64,000 bases of DNA, taken from the NCBI RefSeq assembly GCF_018603885.1, contig NZ_JAHGAW010000008.1, positions 186,001 to 250,000 of the forward strand, read 5' to 3'. The position numbers were made by a program, and so were the translations under genes. The DNA comes from Sphingobium nicotianae (GTDB lineage: Bacteria; Pseudomonadota; Alphaproteobacteria; Sphingomonadales; Sphingomonadaceae). The notes under the pieces were generated by a model. It did no database searches, was not told where the DNA came from, and was given only the letters and a program-made list of their open reading frames with translations. Positions 7,876 through 16,017 of this stretch are shown piece by piece (position 1 is the stretch's first letter; every line of letters starts with the position of its first letter).

Positions 7876-8964
7876 TTGAAACTCGTCCCTCCCGGTTCGA
7901 CCATCGGCATCGTCGGCGGCGGCCAGCTCGGCCGCATGCTCGCCATGGCGGGCGCGCAGCTCGGCTATCGCGCGCATATCTTCGCGCCCGAGGAGAGCGG
8001 GCCGGCCGCCGATGTCGCGCCGCGCTGGACGCGCGGCGCCTATGGGGACGCCGACGCGCTCGGCCGGTTCGCCGATGCGGTCGACGTCATCACTTACGAG
8101 TTCGAGAATGTGCCGAGCGAGGCGGTCGCGCTGCTCGGCCAGCTCGGCCATGTCCAGCCCAATGCGCGCGCCCTCGGCATCGCGCAGGACCGGCTGGCGG
8201 AGAAGGGCTTCGTCGCCGGGCTCGGCGGCCGCACCGCACCTTATGCGCCGGTCCCGGATCGCGTTGCGCTGGACGCGGCGATCGCGCAGGTCGGCGCCCC
8301 CGCGATCCTCAAGACCATCCGTTTCGGATATGACGGGAAGGGTCAGGCCCGCCTGATGGACACCGCCCCGGCCACGCTCGATCGCGCCTGGGCCGAGATT
8401 GGCGGGCAGAGCGCGGTGCTGGAGGGCTTCGTGCGGTTCGATCACGAATTCTCGGTGATTCTCGTGAGGGGCCATGACGGCCAGCTCCGCTTCTGGGATT
8501 CGCCGGTCAACGTCCATGCGGACGGCATCCTTGATACCTCGACCGTGCCCGCACCCCCGCCGATCCTCGCGCAGGTGCCGGAGGCGCGTGCCATCGCCGG
8601 CAGGATCGCGCAGGCGCTCGATTATGTCGGTGTGCTGGCGCTGGAGTTCTTCTGCGGCGCCGATGGGCCGATCTTCAACGAGATGGCGCCGCGCGTCCAC
8701 AATAGCGGTCACTGGACGATCGAGGGCGCCGTCACCAGCCAGTTCGAGAATCATGTCCGCGCCATTTGCGGCCTGCCGCTCGGCTCGACCCTGCTGGCCG
8801 CGCCCGGCGTCGCGATGGAGAATCTCATCGGCGACCAGGCGCACGACTGGGCGCAGATCCTCGCCGACGAGACCGCGCATCTGCATCTTTACGGCAAGCA
8901 TGAGGCGCGCCCCGGCCGCAAGATGGGCCATGTGACGCGGCTGCGTCTGGGAGGACAGGCATGA
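7876..8964 (+). CDS. purK: 5-(carboxyamino)imidazole ribonucleotide synthase
   Basis: This 362-residue ATP-grasp enzyme carboxylates AIR to N5-CAIR using ATP and bicarbonate, supplying PurE's substrate. The N-terminus I-G-I-V-G-G-G-Q-L-G-R-M-L is diagnostic. Later come I-L-K-T-I-R-F-G-Y-D-G-K-G-Q (ATP grasp) and the C-terminal N-E-M-A-P-R-V-H-N-S-G-H-W-T segment. Length fits the family. The stop overlaps the first DHFR start by 4 nt (ATGA at 8961-8964), so the two are translationally coupled. Confidence 0.95.
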   Translation: MKLVPPGSTIGIVGGGQLGRMLAMAGAQLGYRAHIFAPEESGPAADVAPRWTRGAYGDADALGRFADAVDVITYEFENVPSEAVALLGQLGHVQPNARALGIAQDRLAEKGFVAGLGGRTAPYAPVPDRVALDAAIAQVGAPAILKTIRFGYDGKGQARLMDTAPATLDRAWAEIGGQSAVLEGFVRFDHEFSVILVRGHDGQLRFWDSPVNVHADGILDTSTVPAPPPILAQVPEARAIAGRIAQALDYVGVLALEFFCGADGPIFNEMAPRVHNSGHWTIEGAVTSQFENHVRAICGLPLGSTLLAAPGVAMENLIGDQAHDWAQILADETAHLHLYGKHEARPGRKMGHVTRLRLGGQA

Positions 8965-9455
8965 GTGAGAGCAAGCCCGAAATCGTCCTGATGTTCGCCC
9001 GCGCCGACAATGGCGTGATCGGCGCGAACAACGATATTCCCTGGTATATCCCTTCGGATCTGCGCCGTTTCAAGGCGATGACGATGGGCACGCCGATGCT
9101 GATGGGCCGCAAGACCTTCGAGAGCCTGCCCGGCGTGCTGGCGGACAGGCGTCACATCGTGCTGACGCGCGATCCCGACTGGTCGGCGCCCGGCGCCGAG
9201 GTTGTCCACACGATGGAGGAGGCGATCGCCGCGGCGCACGGCCCGGTGCTCTCGGTGATCGGCGGCGCGGAGCTCCACGCCATGTTCGAGCCCATCGCCG
9301 ACCGGCTGGAATATACCGAGGTCCACATCGCGCCGCCGGGCGACACGACCATCCCCGCGCCGGACCTCACACGCTGGCGCGAGACCGCCCGCGAGGACTT
9401 CCCGCCGCTCGGTGACGTGCCGGCCTATAGCTACGTCACCTATCTGCGCGCCTGA
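8961..9455 (+). CDS. folA: Dihydrofolate reductase, tandem copy 1
   Basis: This 164-residue enzyme reduces dihydrofolate with NADPH. It shows N-G-V-I-G, I-P-W-Y-I-P-S-D-L with Trp28 and the catalytic-type Asp33 (equivalent to E. coli Asp27), M-G-R-K-T-F-E-S and V-I-G-G-A-E-L. His106 stands where E. coli has Tyr100, and the usual R-P-L-P-G-R segment is altered to G-V-L-A-D-R. The start overlaps purK by 4 nt. A second DHFR, about 70% identical by ungapped hand alignment, follows 11 nt later. Either copy could be the main FolA. Confidence 0.9.
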   Translation: MSESKPEIVLMFARADNGVIGANNDIPWYIPSDLRRFKAMTMGTPMLMGRKTFESLPGVLADRRHIVLTRDPDWSAPGAEVVHTMEEAIAAAHGPVLSVIGGAELHAMFEPIADRLEYTEVHIAPPGDTTIPAPDLTRWRETAREDFPPLGDVPAYSYVTYLRA

Positions 9456-9466
9456 AACCCCGTCGC

Positions 9467-9961
9467 ATGGTCGCAGGCCGCCCGGAGATCGTTCTGCTGA
9501 TTGCCCGCGCCGACAATGGCGTGATCGGCAGCGACGGCGGCATCCCTTGGCGCATTCCCGGCGAGCAGCGTCGCTTCAAGGCGATGACCATGGGTACGCC
9601 GATGGTCATGGGCCGCAAGACCTTCGAGAGCTTCCCTCGGCCACTTCCCGGCCGCCGCCATATCGTGCTCACCCGCGACGGGGGATTGGCGCGGGAGGGC
9701 GCCGAGGTGGTCCACAGTGTCGAGGACGCGGTCGCCATCGCCGACGCGCCGGTCATCTCCGTGATCGGCGGCGCCGAGCTGTATCGCCTGTTCGAGCCGA
9801 TCGCCGATCGCATCGAACTGACCCAGGTGCATAGCTATCCGATGGGCGATGCCTTCATTGCCTCACCCGATCCTGCCCGCTGGCGCGAGACTGCCCGCGA
9901 GGATTTTCCCACGCTTGGCGACGTGCCGGCCTATAGCTACGTCACCTATCTGCGCGCCTGA
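9467..9961 (+). CDS. folA: Dihydrofolate reductase, tandem copy 2
   Basis: This 164-residue paralogue of the preceding gene keeps the standard M-G-R-K-T-F-E-S, R-P-L-P-G-R-R-H and G-G-A-E-L-Y (Tyr106) features. The folate-pocket acid is Glu33 (I-P-W-R-I-P-G-E-Q), not Asp, with Gln at the next position where copy 1 has Leu. Glu occupies this site in vertebrate DHFR. The last 42 nt of both genes are identical, which suggests recent duplication or gene conversion. The 11-nt gap points to cotranscription with purK and copy 1. Confidence 0.9.
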   Translation: MVAGRPEIVLLIARADNGVIGSDGGIPWRIPGEQRRFKAMTMGTPMVMGRKTFESFPRPLPGRRHIVLTRDGGLAREGAEVVHSVEDAVAIADAPVISVIGGAELYRLFEPIADRIELTQVHSYPMGDAFIASPDPARWRETAREDFPTLGDVPAYSYVTYLRA

Positions 9962-10066
9962 GCAATTCGGCCAACCCCGAGATGGTTCGCTGAGTTTCCC
10001 GGATGGAAAAGCCTGTGTCTAGCAGGGACTGGCGCAGACCCTCCGCGCTGCCTATAGCCGGGCTGA

Positions 10067-10993
10067 ATGGAACGGATCACCAGCGAGGGGGCGATCCCGG
10101 CGCATCTGCGCGGCGGCATCATCGCCCTTGGCAATTTCGACGGCTTTCATCTCGGTCATCAGGCCGTGGTGGCACGCGCCGTCGAGCGGGCGCGGGCGGA
10201 AGGGCGTCCCGTCATCGTCGCGACCTTCGATCCGCATCCCGTGCGCCTGTTCCGGCCCGAGACCCCTTTCTTCCGCCTGACCACGCTCGACCAGCGCGAG
10301 CGGCTGTTCGGGCAGGCGGGGGCGGACGCGATGCTGGTTTTCCGGTTCAACGAGGCGCTGGCGGCCAAGAGTGCCGAGGAATTCGTCGCCATGCTGACCG
10401 GCCCGCTCGGCGCGGCGGGCGTCGTCACCGGCGAGGACTTCACCTTCGGCAAGGGCCGCGGCGGCGACATCCATGTGCTGCGCCATCTCGGCGCGGCGCA
10501 GGGCTTCACGGCCGAGGCCGTCGCGCCGGTGCTGGACGAGCATGGCGAGATCGTCTCGTCCAGCCGCATCCGCGACGCGCTGGTGGCGGGCGATTGCGCC
10601 ACGGCGACCCGCCTGATGACGCGCCCTTTCGCCATTCAGGGCGAGGTGATCGACGGCGACAAGCGTGGCCGCACCATCGGCTTCCCGACCGCCAACATGC
10701 TGCTCGGTTCCTATCTGCGGCCGGCTTACGGCATCTATTCGGTGCGCGTGCGCCTGCCCGACGAGCGTGTCTATGCGGGCGCGGCCAATCTCGGCATCCG
10801 CCCGACCTTCGATCCGCCTAAGGAACTGCTCGAGACCTTCCTCTTTGATTTTTCCGGCAGCCTCTATGGCCAGACGCTGGACGTCGCCCTGATCGAGCGG
10901 CTGCGCGGCGAGGAGAAGTTCGACAGCCTCGACGCGCTGGTCGCGCAGATGGACAAGGACGTCGCCCGGGCGCGGGAGATTTTGGGCGCATGA
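10067..10993 (+). CDS. ribF: Bifunctional riboflavin kinase / FAD synthetase
   Basis: This 308-residue enzyme phosphorylates riboflavin to FMN and adenylates it to FAD. The N-terminal nucleotidyltransferase domain has G-N-F-D-G-F-H-L-G-H and the later S-S-S-R-I-R-D signature. The C-terminal kinase domain has G-R-T-I-G-F-P-T-A-N and A-A-N-L-G-I-R-P-T-F. Length fits proteobacterial RibF. In many bacteria ribF precedes ileS-lspA; here about 1.9 kb of other genes and repeats intervene before ileS. Confidence 0.95.
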   Translation: MERITSEGAIPAHLRGGIIALGNFDGFHLGHQAVVARAVERARAEGRPVIVATFDPHPVRLFRPETPFFRLTTLDQRERLFGQAGADAMLVFRFNEALAAKSAEEFVAMLTGPLGAAGVVTGEDFTFGKGRGGDIHVLRHLGAAQGFTAEAVAPVLDEHGEIVSSSRIRDALVAGDCATATRLMTRPFAIQGEVIDGDKRGRTIGFPTANMLLGSYLRPAYGIYSVRVRLPDERVYAGAANLGIRPTFDPPKELLETFLFDFSGSLYGQTLDVALIERLRGEEKFDSLDALVAQMDKDVARAREILGA

Positions 10994-11002
10994 CTGATCT
11001 AA

Positions 11003-11119
11003 GCCCCTCCCTTTCAAGGGAGGGGTAGGGGGTGGGTGTCGCGCAGCGATCATCGCAACGTCGCGTCAAGTCGCCAAGGTTGAAACCCCACCCCAACCCC
11101 TCCCCTAAAGGGGAGGGGC
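11003..11119. repeat. Family-C repeat, short form (117 bp)
   Basis: It starts gcccctccctttcaagggag and ends with a ccctaaaggggaggggc hairpin. Inside lie gggtgggtgtcgcgcagcgat and ccccaccccaacccc. It lacks the middle block of about 40 bp found in the copies at 37246-37400 and 56379-56532. It fills the ribF-acetyltransferase gap and ends 21 nt before the acetyltransferase ATG. Confidence 0.85.
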
Positions 11120-11139
11120 TAAAGACAAAATGGAGAGAC

Positions 11140-11703
11140 ATGACCCAGCCCCCCACCATCGAGACCCCCCGCCTCATCCTGCGCGCTTTCCGCGCCGACG
11201 ATGTCGAGACCTTCTGCGCGGAGATGGGCGACGATCGCTTCGCCGCCTTCATCACGCGCGAGGGGCGGGGCCTCAGCTATGCCGAGAGCTGGCAGCGCTT
11301 CTGCAATCTCTCGGGCCACTGGACCGCGCGCGGCTTCGGCAATTTCGCGGTGGAGGAGAAGGCGAGCGGCAACTTCGTCGGCCATGTCGGCCCGCTCCAG
11401 CCGCCGGGCTGGCCGGATTTCGAGATCGGCTGGGGCATCTTCCCGGCCTTCCAGGGCAGGGGCTATGCGGTCGAGGCGGCCGCGGCCGCATTCCACTGGG
11501 CGCATCACATGCTCGGCCGCACGCAGACGCTGCACATGATCGACCCGGCCAACGAGCCGAGCGCTCGTGTCGCCCGCGCGCTGGGCGCGGAGCCGGGCGA
11601 GATGTGGACGCCCTTCTGGCCGGAGGCCAAACCGGTGCGGCAATGGAAAACCACCTGGGAGGCGTTCACGGCGACACCGGTCTATGCGCGCCTGACCGCC
11701 TAA
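11140..11703 (+). CDS. GNAT-family N-acetyltransferase, RimJ/RimL type
   Basis: This 187-residue protein starts with I-E-T-P-R-L-I-L-R-A-F, the typical N-terminus of Acetyltransf_3 (RimJ-like) proteins. It has the acetyl-CoA loop F-Q-G-R-G-Y-A-V-E-A-A and ends with the M-I-D-P-A-N-E-P-S-A-R-V-A-R-A-L-G-A motif. It likely acetylates an amino group of a small molecule or protein terminus; the substrate is unknown. ATG 11140 follows GGAGAG; an upstream in-frame ATG at 11032 would translate repeat DNA and is rejected. Confidence 0.88.
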   Translation: MTQPPTIETPRLILRAFRADDVETFCAEMGDDRFAAFITREGRGLSYAESWQRFCNLSGHWTARGFGNFAVEEKASGNFVGHVGPLQPPGWPDFEIGWGIFPAFQGRGYAVEAAAAAFHWAHHMLGRTQTLHMIDPANEPSARVARALGAEPGEMWTPFWPEAKPVRQWKTTWEAFTATPVYARLTA

Positions 11704-11707
11704 ATCA

Positions 11708-11840
11708 CCCTCTCCCGCTGGCGGGAGAGGGAGGGACCCGCGAAGCGGGAGGGTGAGGGCCTTCTGGACCCTGCCGAAGAAAGACCCTCATCCAACTCCG
11801 TCCTGAGGCTGCATATCCTTCTCCCGCTTGCGGGAGAAGG
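11708..11840. repeat. Family-B intergenic repeat, copy 2 (133 bp)
   Basis: It contains the same ordered blocks as 1584-1735: ccctctcccgctggcgggag at the left, gggtgagggccttctgga and agaccctcatccaac in the middle, and ttctcccgcttgcgggagaa at the right. The ends are inverted, as in miniature mobile elements. It begins 5 nt after the acetyltransferase stop. Confidence 0.85.
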
Positions 11841-11898
11841 ATGGCCACATGCATGTTCGCATTGTAACGGGATCCCCAAAGGCAGATCGGACCCACTC

Positions 11899-12306
11899 AT
11901 GTTGCCAGCGCGCACCTTCAGCATCTCCGTCGCCATGCCGTGGCGAGCGCTTTACGAGCAGATCTGGCGGCCGGAGGTCTTCCCCAGATGGGCAGCGGGT
12001 CTCGCCGAGAGCGATCTCCACCCGGCCGGCGATCATTGGGAGGCGATCGGCCCGGACGGCCCGATCCGCATCCGCTTCACGCCGCATAACGATTATGGCG
12101 TCATGGATCATGTCGTCGACACGGGCGAGGGGGCGCCCGTCCATGTGCCGCTCCGCGTCCTGGAGAATGGGGAAGGCGCGGAAGTTGTCCTCACCCTGTT
12201 CCGCCAGCCGGGGATGGACGAGGAGCGCTTCGCCGCCGACATCAAGCTGATCAACCGCGACTTGAAGGCGCTCAAGGCGATGATCGAGCGGCCCGGCCGC
12301 GGCTGA
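11899..12306 (+). CDS. SRPBCC-like (START-fold) small protein
   Basis: This 135-residue protein resembles the polyketide cyclase/SRPBCC group. It has an N-terminal strand followed by M-P-W-R-A-L-Y-E-Q-I-W-R-P-E-V-F-P-R-W, which corresponds to the first helix where such proteins start their ligand cavity. Mid-strands end in G-V-M-D-H-V-V-D and V-V-L-T-L-F-R-Q, and a long C-terminal helix contains D-L-K-A-L-K. Ligand and role are unknown. The ATG at 11899 has only a weak ribosome site. It is convergent with the small lipoprotein gene. Confidence 0.65.
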   Translation: MLPARTFSISVAMPWRALYEQIWRPEVFPRWAAGLAESDLHPAGDHWEAIGPDGPIRIRFTPHNDYGVMDHVVDTGEGAPVHVPLRVLENGEGAEVVLTLFRQPGMDEERFAADIKLINRDLKALKAMIERPGRG

Positions 12307-12328
12307 GCGCGCGCCCTCCGCTGACGGT

Positions 12329-12598
12329 TCAGTGCTTGCGCAGGTCGCGTCCGGCATTCTCCAGTGCCGCGCCGGTGGCATTGCTGGCGTTGGTGGCGGC
12401 CGCGCTCGCCTTGTTAAGCGCATTCTGCGCCCGGTCGCTGAGCTTGTCGGCAGCGGCGGAAACATTGCTGGCCGCATTGCTCATGTCGTTGGCAATGGCA
12501 TTTCCGGCATCCTTGGCCTTGTCCTGCGCCTCCTGGCTGCAGGCGGAGAGGCCGGCGACGACCACGGCGAGACCGGCAAACAAGGGAGCGACGCGCAT
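12329..12598 (-). CDS. Small alanine-rich lipoprotein
   Basis: This 89-residue protein has a lipoprotein signal ending L-S-A-C at the modification site, then a low-complexity helix rich in Ala, Asn, Ser and Lys with heptad-like repeats (A-N-D-M-S-N-A-A-S-N-V-S-A-A-A). It resembles small entericidin- or Lpp-like periplasmic coiled-coils, but no family is certain. ATG 12598 follows GAGAGGA and gives a proper signal peptide; a start at 12658 would add 20 unlikely residues. Confidence 0.7.
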   Translation of the reverse strand: MRVAPLFAGLAVVVAGLSACSQEAQDKAKDAGNAIANDMSNAASNVSAAADKLSDRAQNALNKASAAATNASNATGAALENAGRDLRKH

Positions 12599-12741
12599 CG
12601 GGAATCCTCTCTGCTGTTGGACGGCGACCTGCATAGAGCAGACCAGCGGCAGCCTCAACGACTGCCGCGCGCCTCGGTCCCTTGGCGCCCGTCGCTTGCG
12701 CCCGCCCGCCGCCTCGCGTAGGGGCGAACCTCTTTTCCCTC

Positions 12742-12854
12742 CCCGTTCGCGTTGAGTAGGGACTGAGCCTATCGAAGGCCCGTATCGAAGCGTCAGGCGC
12801 TGTCCTTCGATACGCCGCTTCGACGTCGCTCAGCAGCTACTCAGGACGAACGGG
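12742..12854. repeat. Nested palindromic repeat directly before ileS
   Basis: Outer arms 12742-12759 and 12837-12854 (18 nt) match except for a 3-nt central block. Inside, cgtatcgaag (12781-12790) is exactly complementary to 12805-12814. The element is 113 bp and ends 9 nt before the ATG at 12864 and 21 nt before the ATG at 12876. Its right arm holds tcaggacg, the only purine tract near the ileS start. Confidence 0.8.
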
Positions 12855-12875
12855 CTTTGCTAGATGCCCGCCATC

Positions 12876-15830
12876 ATGACCGACCAGCCCAGCCCCGACA
12901 CCGCGGACTACAAGTCCACCGTCTTCCTGCCCCAGACCGACTTCCCCATGAAGGCCGGCCTCGCGCAGAAGGAGCCGGCCATTCTCGCGCGCTGGGAAGA
13001 GCAGGATCTCTACAAGACCCTGCGCAAGGCCCGCACCGGCGCCCAGCGCTTCATCCTCCACGACGGCCCGCCCTATGCCAATGGCGACATCCATATGGGC
13101 CATGCGATGAACAAGGTGCTCAAGGACATCATCGTGCGCAGCCAGTCGCTGCTCGGCAAGGACGCGCCCTATGTGCCCGGCTGGGACTGCCACGGCCTTC
13201 CGATCGAATGGAAGATCGAGGAGGAATATCGCAAGCAGAAGAAGAACAAGGACGAGGTGCCGCCCGCCGAGTTCCGCGCCCAGTGCCGCGCCTATGCCGC
13301 CAAGTGGGTCGACGTGCAGCGCGAGCAGTTCAAGCGTCTCGGCATCATGGGCGATTGGGAAGACCCGTACCTGACCATGAAGTTCGAGGCCGAGGCCGCG
13401 ATCGTGAAGGAACTGCTGACCTTCGCCGAGACCGGCCAGCTCTATCGCGGCGCCAAGCCGGTGATGTGGTCCCCGGTCGAGAAGACCGCGCTTGCCGAAG
13501 CCGAGGTCGAATATGAGGATGTGACCTCAACCCAGATCGATCTGGCGTTTGAGATCGTCGAGGCGCCGAACGCGCCGGAGCTTCAAGAGGCGATCAGTTC
13601 CGGAATCCCGCACTATGCGGTGATCTGGACGACCACACCGTGGACGATCCCGGTCAACCAAGGAATCGCTTACGGTGAAGGGATTGAGTACGTCGTCTCT
13701 GAGATCGATGGGCGTCGATTTATCTACGCGCTCAACCTCGAAAAGTCTTTTCTTGAGCGGTTGGGGAAGACTTCGGTCGACAAAGGGCTGGGCCTTCTAG
13801 GCGGGTCACTCGCCGGCGCCGTCGCCCGCCACCCGATGCACCATCTCGGCGGCTTCTTCGCCAAGCCGCGCCCATTCATCTCCGCGCCGCACGTCACCAC
13901 CGACGCCGGCACCGGCCTCGTCCACATGGCGCCCGATCATGGCGAGGAGGATTTCCTCGCCTGCAAGCCGCATGGCATCGATCCGGTCTTCGCGGTCGAG
14001 GCGGACGGCGTCTATCGCGCCGACTGGCTCTGGCTGCCGCGCGGTGACGCGCGCTCGAACAGCGTCATCAACCCGAAGTTCAACGCCCCCGATGGCCCGA
14101 TCTGCTCGGACCTGCGCGAGGTCGGCGCCCTGCTCTCGGCCGGCGCCTTCCAGCACAGCTATCCCCACTCGTGGCGCTCCAAGGCGCGCATCATCTATCG
14201 CTGCACCCCACAATGGTTCATCCCGATGGACCAGCCGAGCGACATCTCGACGCCCGAGCCGGTGCATCCGCCCGAGGTGCCGCTGGGCATCGGCCTCACC
14301 AGCCTCATCGCCGGCCATGGCAAGGGCAACGGCCCGACTCTGCGCGAGGTGGCGCTGGACGCGATCGAGCGCACCCGCTGGGTGCCCGAGCGCTCGAAGA
14401 ACCGCATCAACGCCATGGTCTCGGATCGTCCGGACTGGGTGATCAGCCGCCAGCGCGCCTGGGGCGTGCCGATCGCGCTCTATGTGAACCGCCAGAGCGG
14501 GCAATATCTCAACGACCCCGCCGTCAATGCCCGCATCATCGCCGCGTTCGAGCAGGGCGGGGCGGACGCCTGGTTCGGCGCCGATCATCAGGCGCTGCTC
14601 GGCGACAAATATCGCCTCGAAGACTTCGAGGTGGTCAACGACATTCTCGACGTCTGGTTCGACAGCGGCTCCACCCACAGCTTCGTCGTCGAGGCGCGCT
14701 ATGGCGCCGGCGTCCGCGCCGATCTCTACATCGAGGGATCTGACCAGCATCGCGGCTGGTTCCAGTCCTCGCTGCTGGAAAGCTGCGGATCGCGCGGCCG
14801 CGCGCCCTATGACGCGGTGCTGACCCACGGCTTCGCGCTGGACGGGCAGGGCCGCAAGATGTCCAAGAGCCTCGGCAATGTCGTCGATCCGCTGAAGATC
14901 ATCGGCGAGAGCGGCGCCGACATCCTGCGCATGTGGGTCGCCTCGACCGACTATTTCGACGACGTCCGCATCGGCAAGGAAGTGCTCGCCGGTTCCTCCG
15001 ATGCCTATCGCAAATTGCGCAACACCTTCCGCTATCTGCTCGGCGCGCTCGCCGGCTTCTCGCAGGATGATCGCGTGCCCGTCTCGGCCATGCCGGAGCT
15101 GGAGCGCTACATGCTCCACAAGCTCGCCGAGCTGGACGCGCAGATGCGCGCTGTCGTCGACAAGGGCGAGGATCGCGAGGACTGGCTGGAGTTCGGCCGC
15201 TACACCCGCGCCCTCAATGACTTCGCCAACAATGATCTCTCGGCCTTCTTCTTCGATATCCGCAAGGATTGCCTCTATTGCGAGATCGATCCGGCGACGG
15301 GCCGGGAGACCGACAAGCGCCGCGCCTACCGCACCGTGCTCGATCATCTGTTCCACGCGCTGGTGCGCTATGCCGCGCCGATCATCCCATTCACGGCCGA
15401 GGAAGTCTGGCAGTCGCGTTACCCGGAGAGCGGCTCGGTGCATCTGCTGGTCTGGCCGGACGTGCACGCCGCCTGGCTCGATCCGTCGCTCGGCCAGCGC
15501 TGGGCGGCGATCCGTTCATCGCGCGATCAGGTGAACGAGGCCATTGAGCCCCTGCGGCGGGAGAAGCGTGTGCGATCAAGTCTTGAAGCTGGTGTGCGGA
15601 TTCAGGTTTTTTCTCCTTACGAGGAGGAGATTTTGCAGTCTGTGGACATGGCTGAAATTGCCATCACCGCTCCGGTTTCGATCTTCAAAGATGGTTATGA
15701 TACTGCACGGACGATAGAGATTGAAGTATCTCCGACCAGCCATCACAAATGCGGCCGCTGTTGGCGCCACCTGCCCGAGGTGACGCAGGACGGCGCCCTG
15801 TGCGATCGCTGCGCCGAGGTGCTGGCATGA
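12876..15830 (+). CDS. ileS: Isoleucyl-tRNA synthetase
   Basis: This about 984-residue class I synthetase charges tRNA-Ile. It shows the HIGH-type motif (D-I-H-M-G-H), the editing-domain segments W-T-T-T-P-W-T-I-P and T-D-A-G-T-G-L-V-H-M-A-P, K-M-S-K-S near 14855-14870, and a C-terminal zinc finger (C-G-R-C-W-R-H and C-D-R-C). The ATG at 12876 matches the family N-terminus; one at 12864 is also possible. Two stretches inside the gene (about 13535-13800 and 15560-15755) have much lower G+C and different codon choice than the rest, though the reading frame and motifs stay intact. lspA follows after a repeat. Confidence 0.96.
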   Translation: MTDQPSPDTADYKSTVFLPQTDFPMKAGLAQKEPAILARWEEQDLYKTLRKARTGAQRFILHDGPPYANGDIHMGHAMNKVLKDIIVRSQSLLGKDAPYVPGWDCHGLPIEWKIEEEYRKQKKNKDEVPPAEFRAQCRAYAAKWVDVQREQFKRLGIMGDWEDPYLTMKFEAEAAIVKELLTFAETGQLYRGAKPVMWSPVEKTALAEAEVEYEDVTSTQIDLAFEIVEAPNAPELQEAISSGIPHYAVIWTTTPWTIPVNQGIAYGEGIEYVVSEIDGRRFIYALNLEKSFLERLGKTSVDKGLGLLGGSLAGAVARHPMHHLGGFFAKPRPFISAPHVTTDAGTGLVHMAPDHGEEDFLACKPHGIDPVFAVEADGVYRADWLWLPRGDARSNSVINPKFNAPDGPICSDLREVGALLSAGAFQHSYPHSWRSKARIIYRCTPQWFIPMDQPSDISTPEPVHPPEVPLGIGLTSLIAGHGKGNGPTLREVALDAIERTRWVPERSKNRINAMVSDRPDWVISRQRAWGVPIALYVNRQSGQYLNDPAVNARIIAAFEQGGADAWFGADHQALLGDKYRLEDFEVVNDILDVWFDSGSTHSFVVEARYGAGVRADLYIEGSDQHRGWFQSSLLESCGSRGRAPYDAVLTHGFALDGQGRKMSKSLGNVVDPLKIIGESGADILRMWVASTDYFDDVRIGKEVLAGSSDAYRKLRNTFRYLLGALAGFSQDDRVPVSAMPELERYMLHKLAELDAQMRAVVDKGEDREDWLEFGRYTRALNDFANNDLSAFFFDIRKDCLYCEIDPATGRETDKRRAYRTVLDHLFHALVRYAAPIIPFTAEEVWQSRYPESGSVHLLVWPDVHAAWLDPSLGQRWAAIRSSRDQVNEAIEPLRREKRVRSSLEAGVRIQVFSPYEEEILQSVDMAEIAITAPVSIFKDGYDTARTIEIEVSPTSHHKCGRCWRHLPEVTQDGALCDRCAEVLA

Positions 15831-15846
15831 CGTTATGCAAAAAAAA

Positions 15847-15985
15847 TCCTCCCCGGTACGGGGAGGGGGACCAGCGAAGCTGGTGGAGGGGTTCTACGGC
15901 CAGGACTTGCCGTCCGGATGGTGCGCTGCGTTGCGGGGCCCCTCCGTCAGCCCTCCGGGCTGCCACCTCCCCGCGCCGGGGAGGA
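15847..15985. repeat. Family-D repeat, copy 1 (139 bp)
   Basis: Left end tcctccccggtacggggagg and right end cctccccgcgccggggagga are inverted. Inside lie ggaccagcgaagctggtgga and gcccctccgtcagccctccg. A second element of nearly the same size and plan is at 59238-59375. It occupies the ileS-lspA gap. Confidence 0.8.
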
Positions 15986-16017
15986 TTTGGCGGATCCGCC
16001 TTCCGGAGTGCCCACCC

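Noticed and set aside
11032-11139. N-terminal extension of the acetyltransferase
   Set aside because: It would translate family-C repeat DNA; GGAGAG and family similarity start at 11140.
13806-15467. Minus-strand frame opposite ileS
   Set aside because: Shadow frame without recognisable motifs; it even stops near the low-G+C patch, consistent with base-composition opening.
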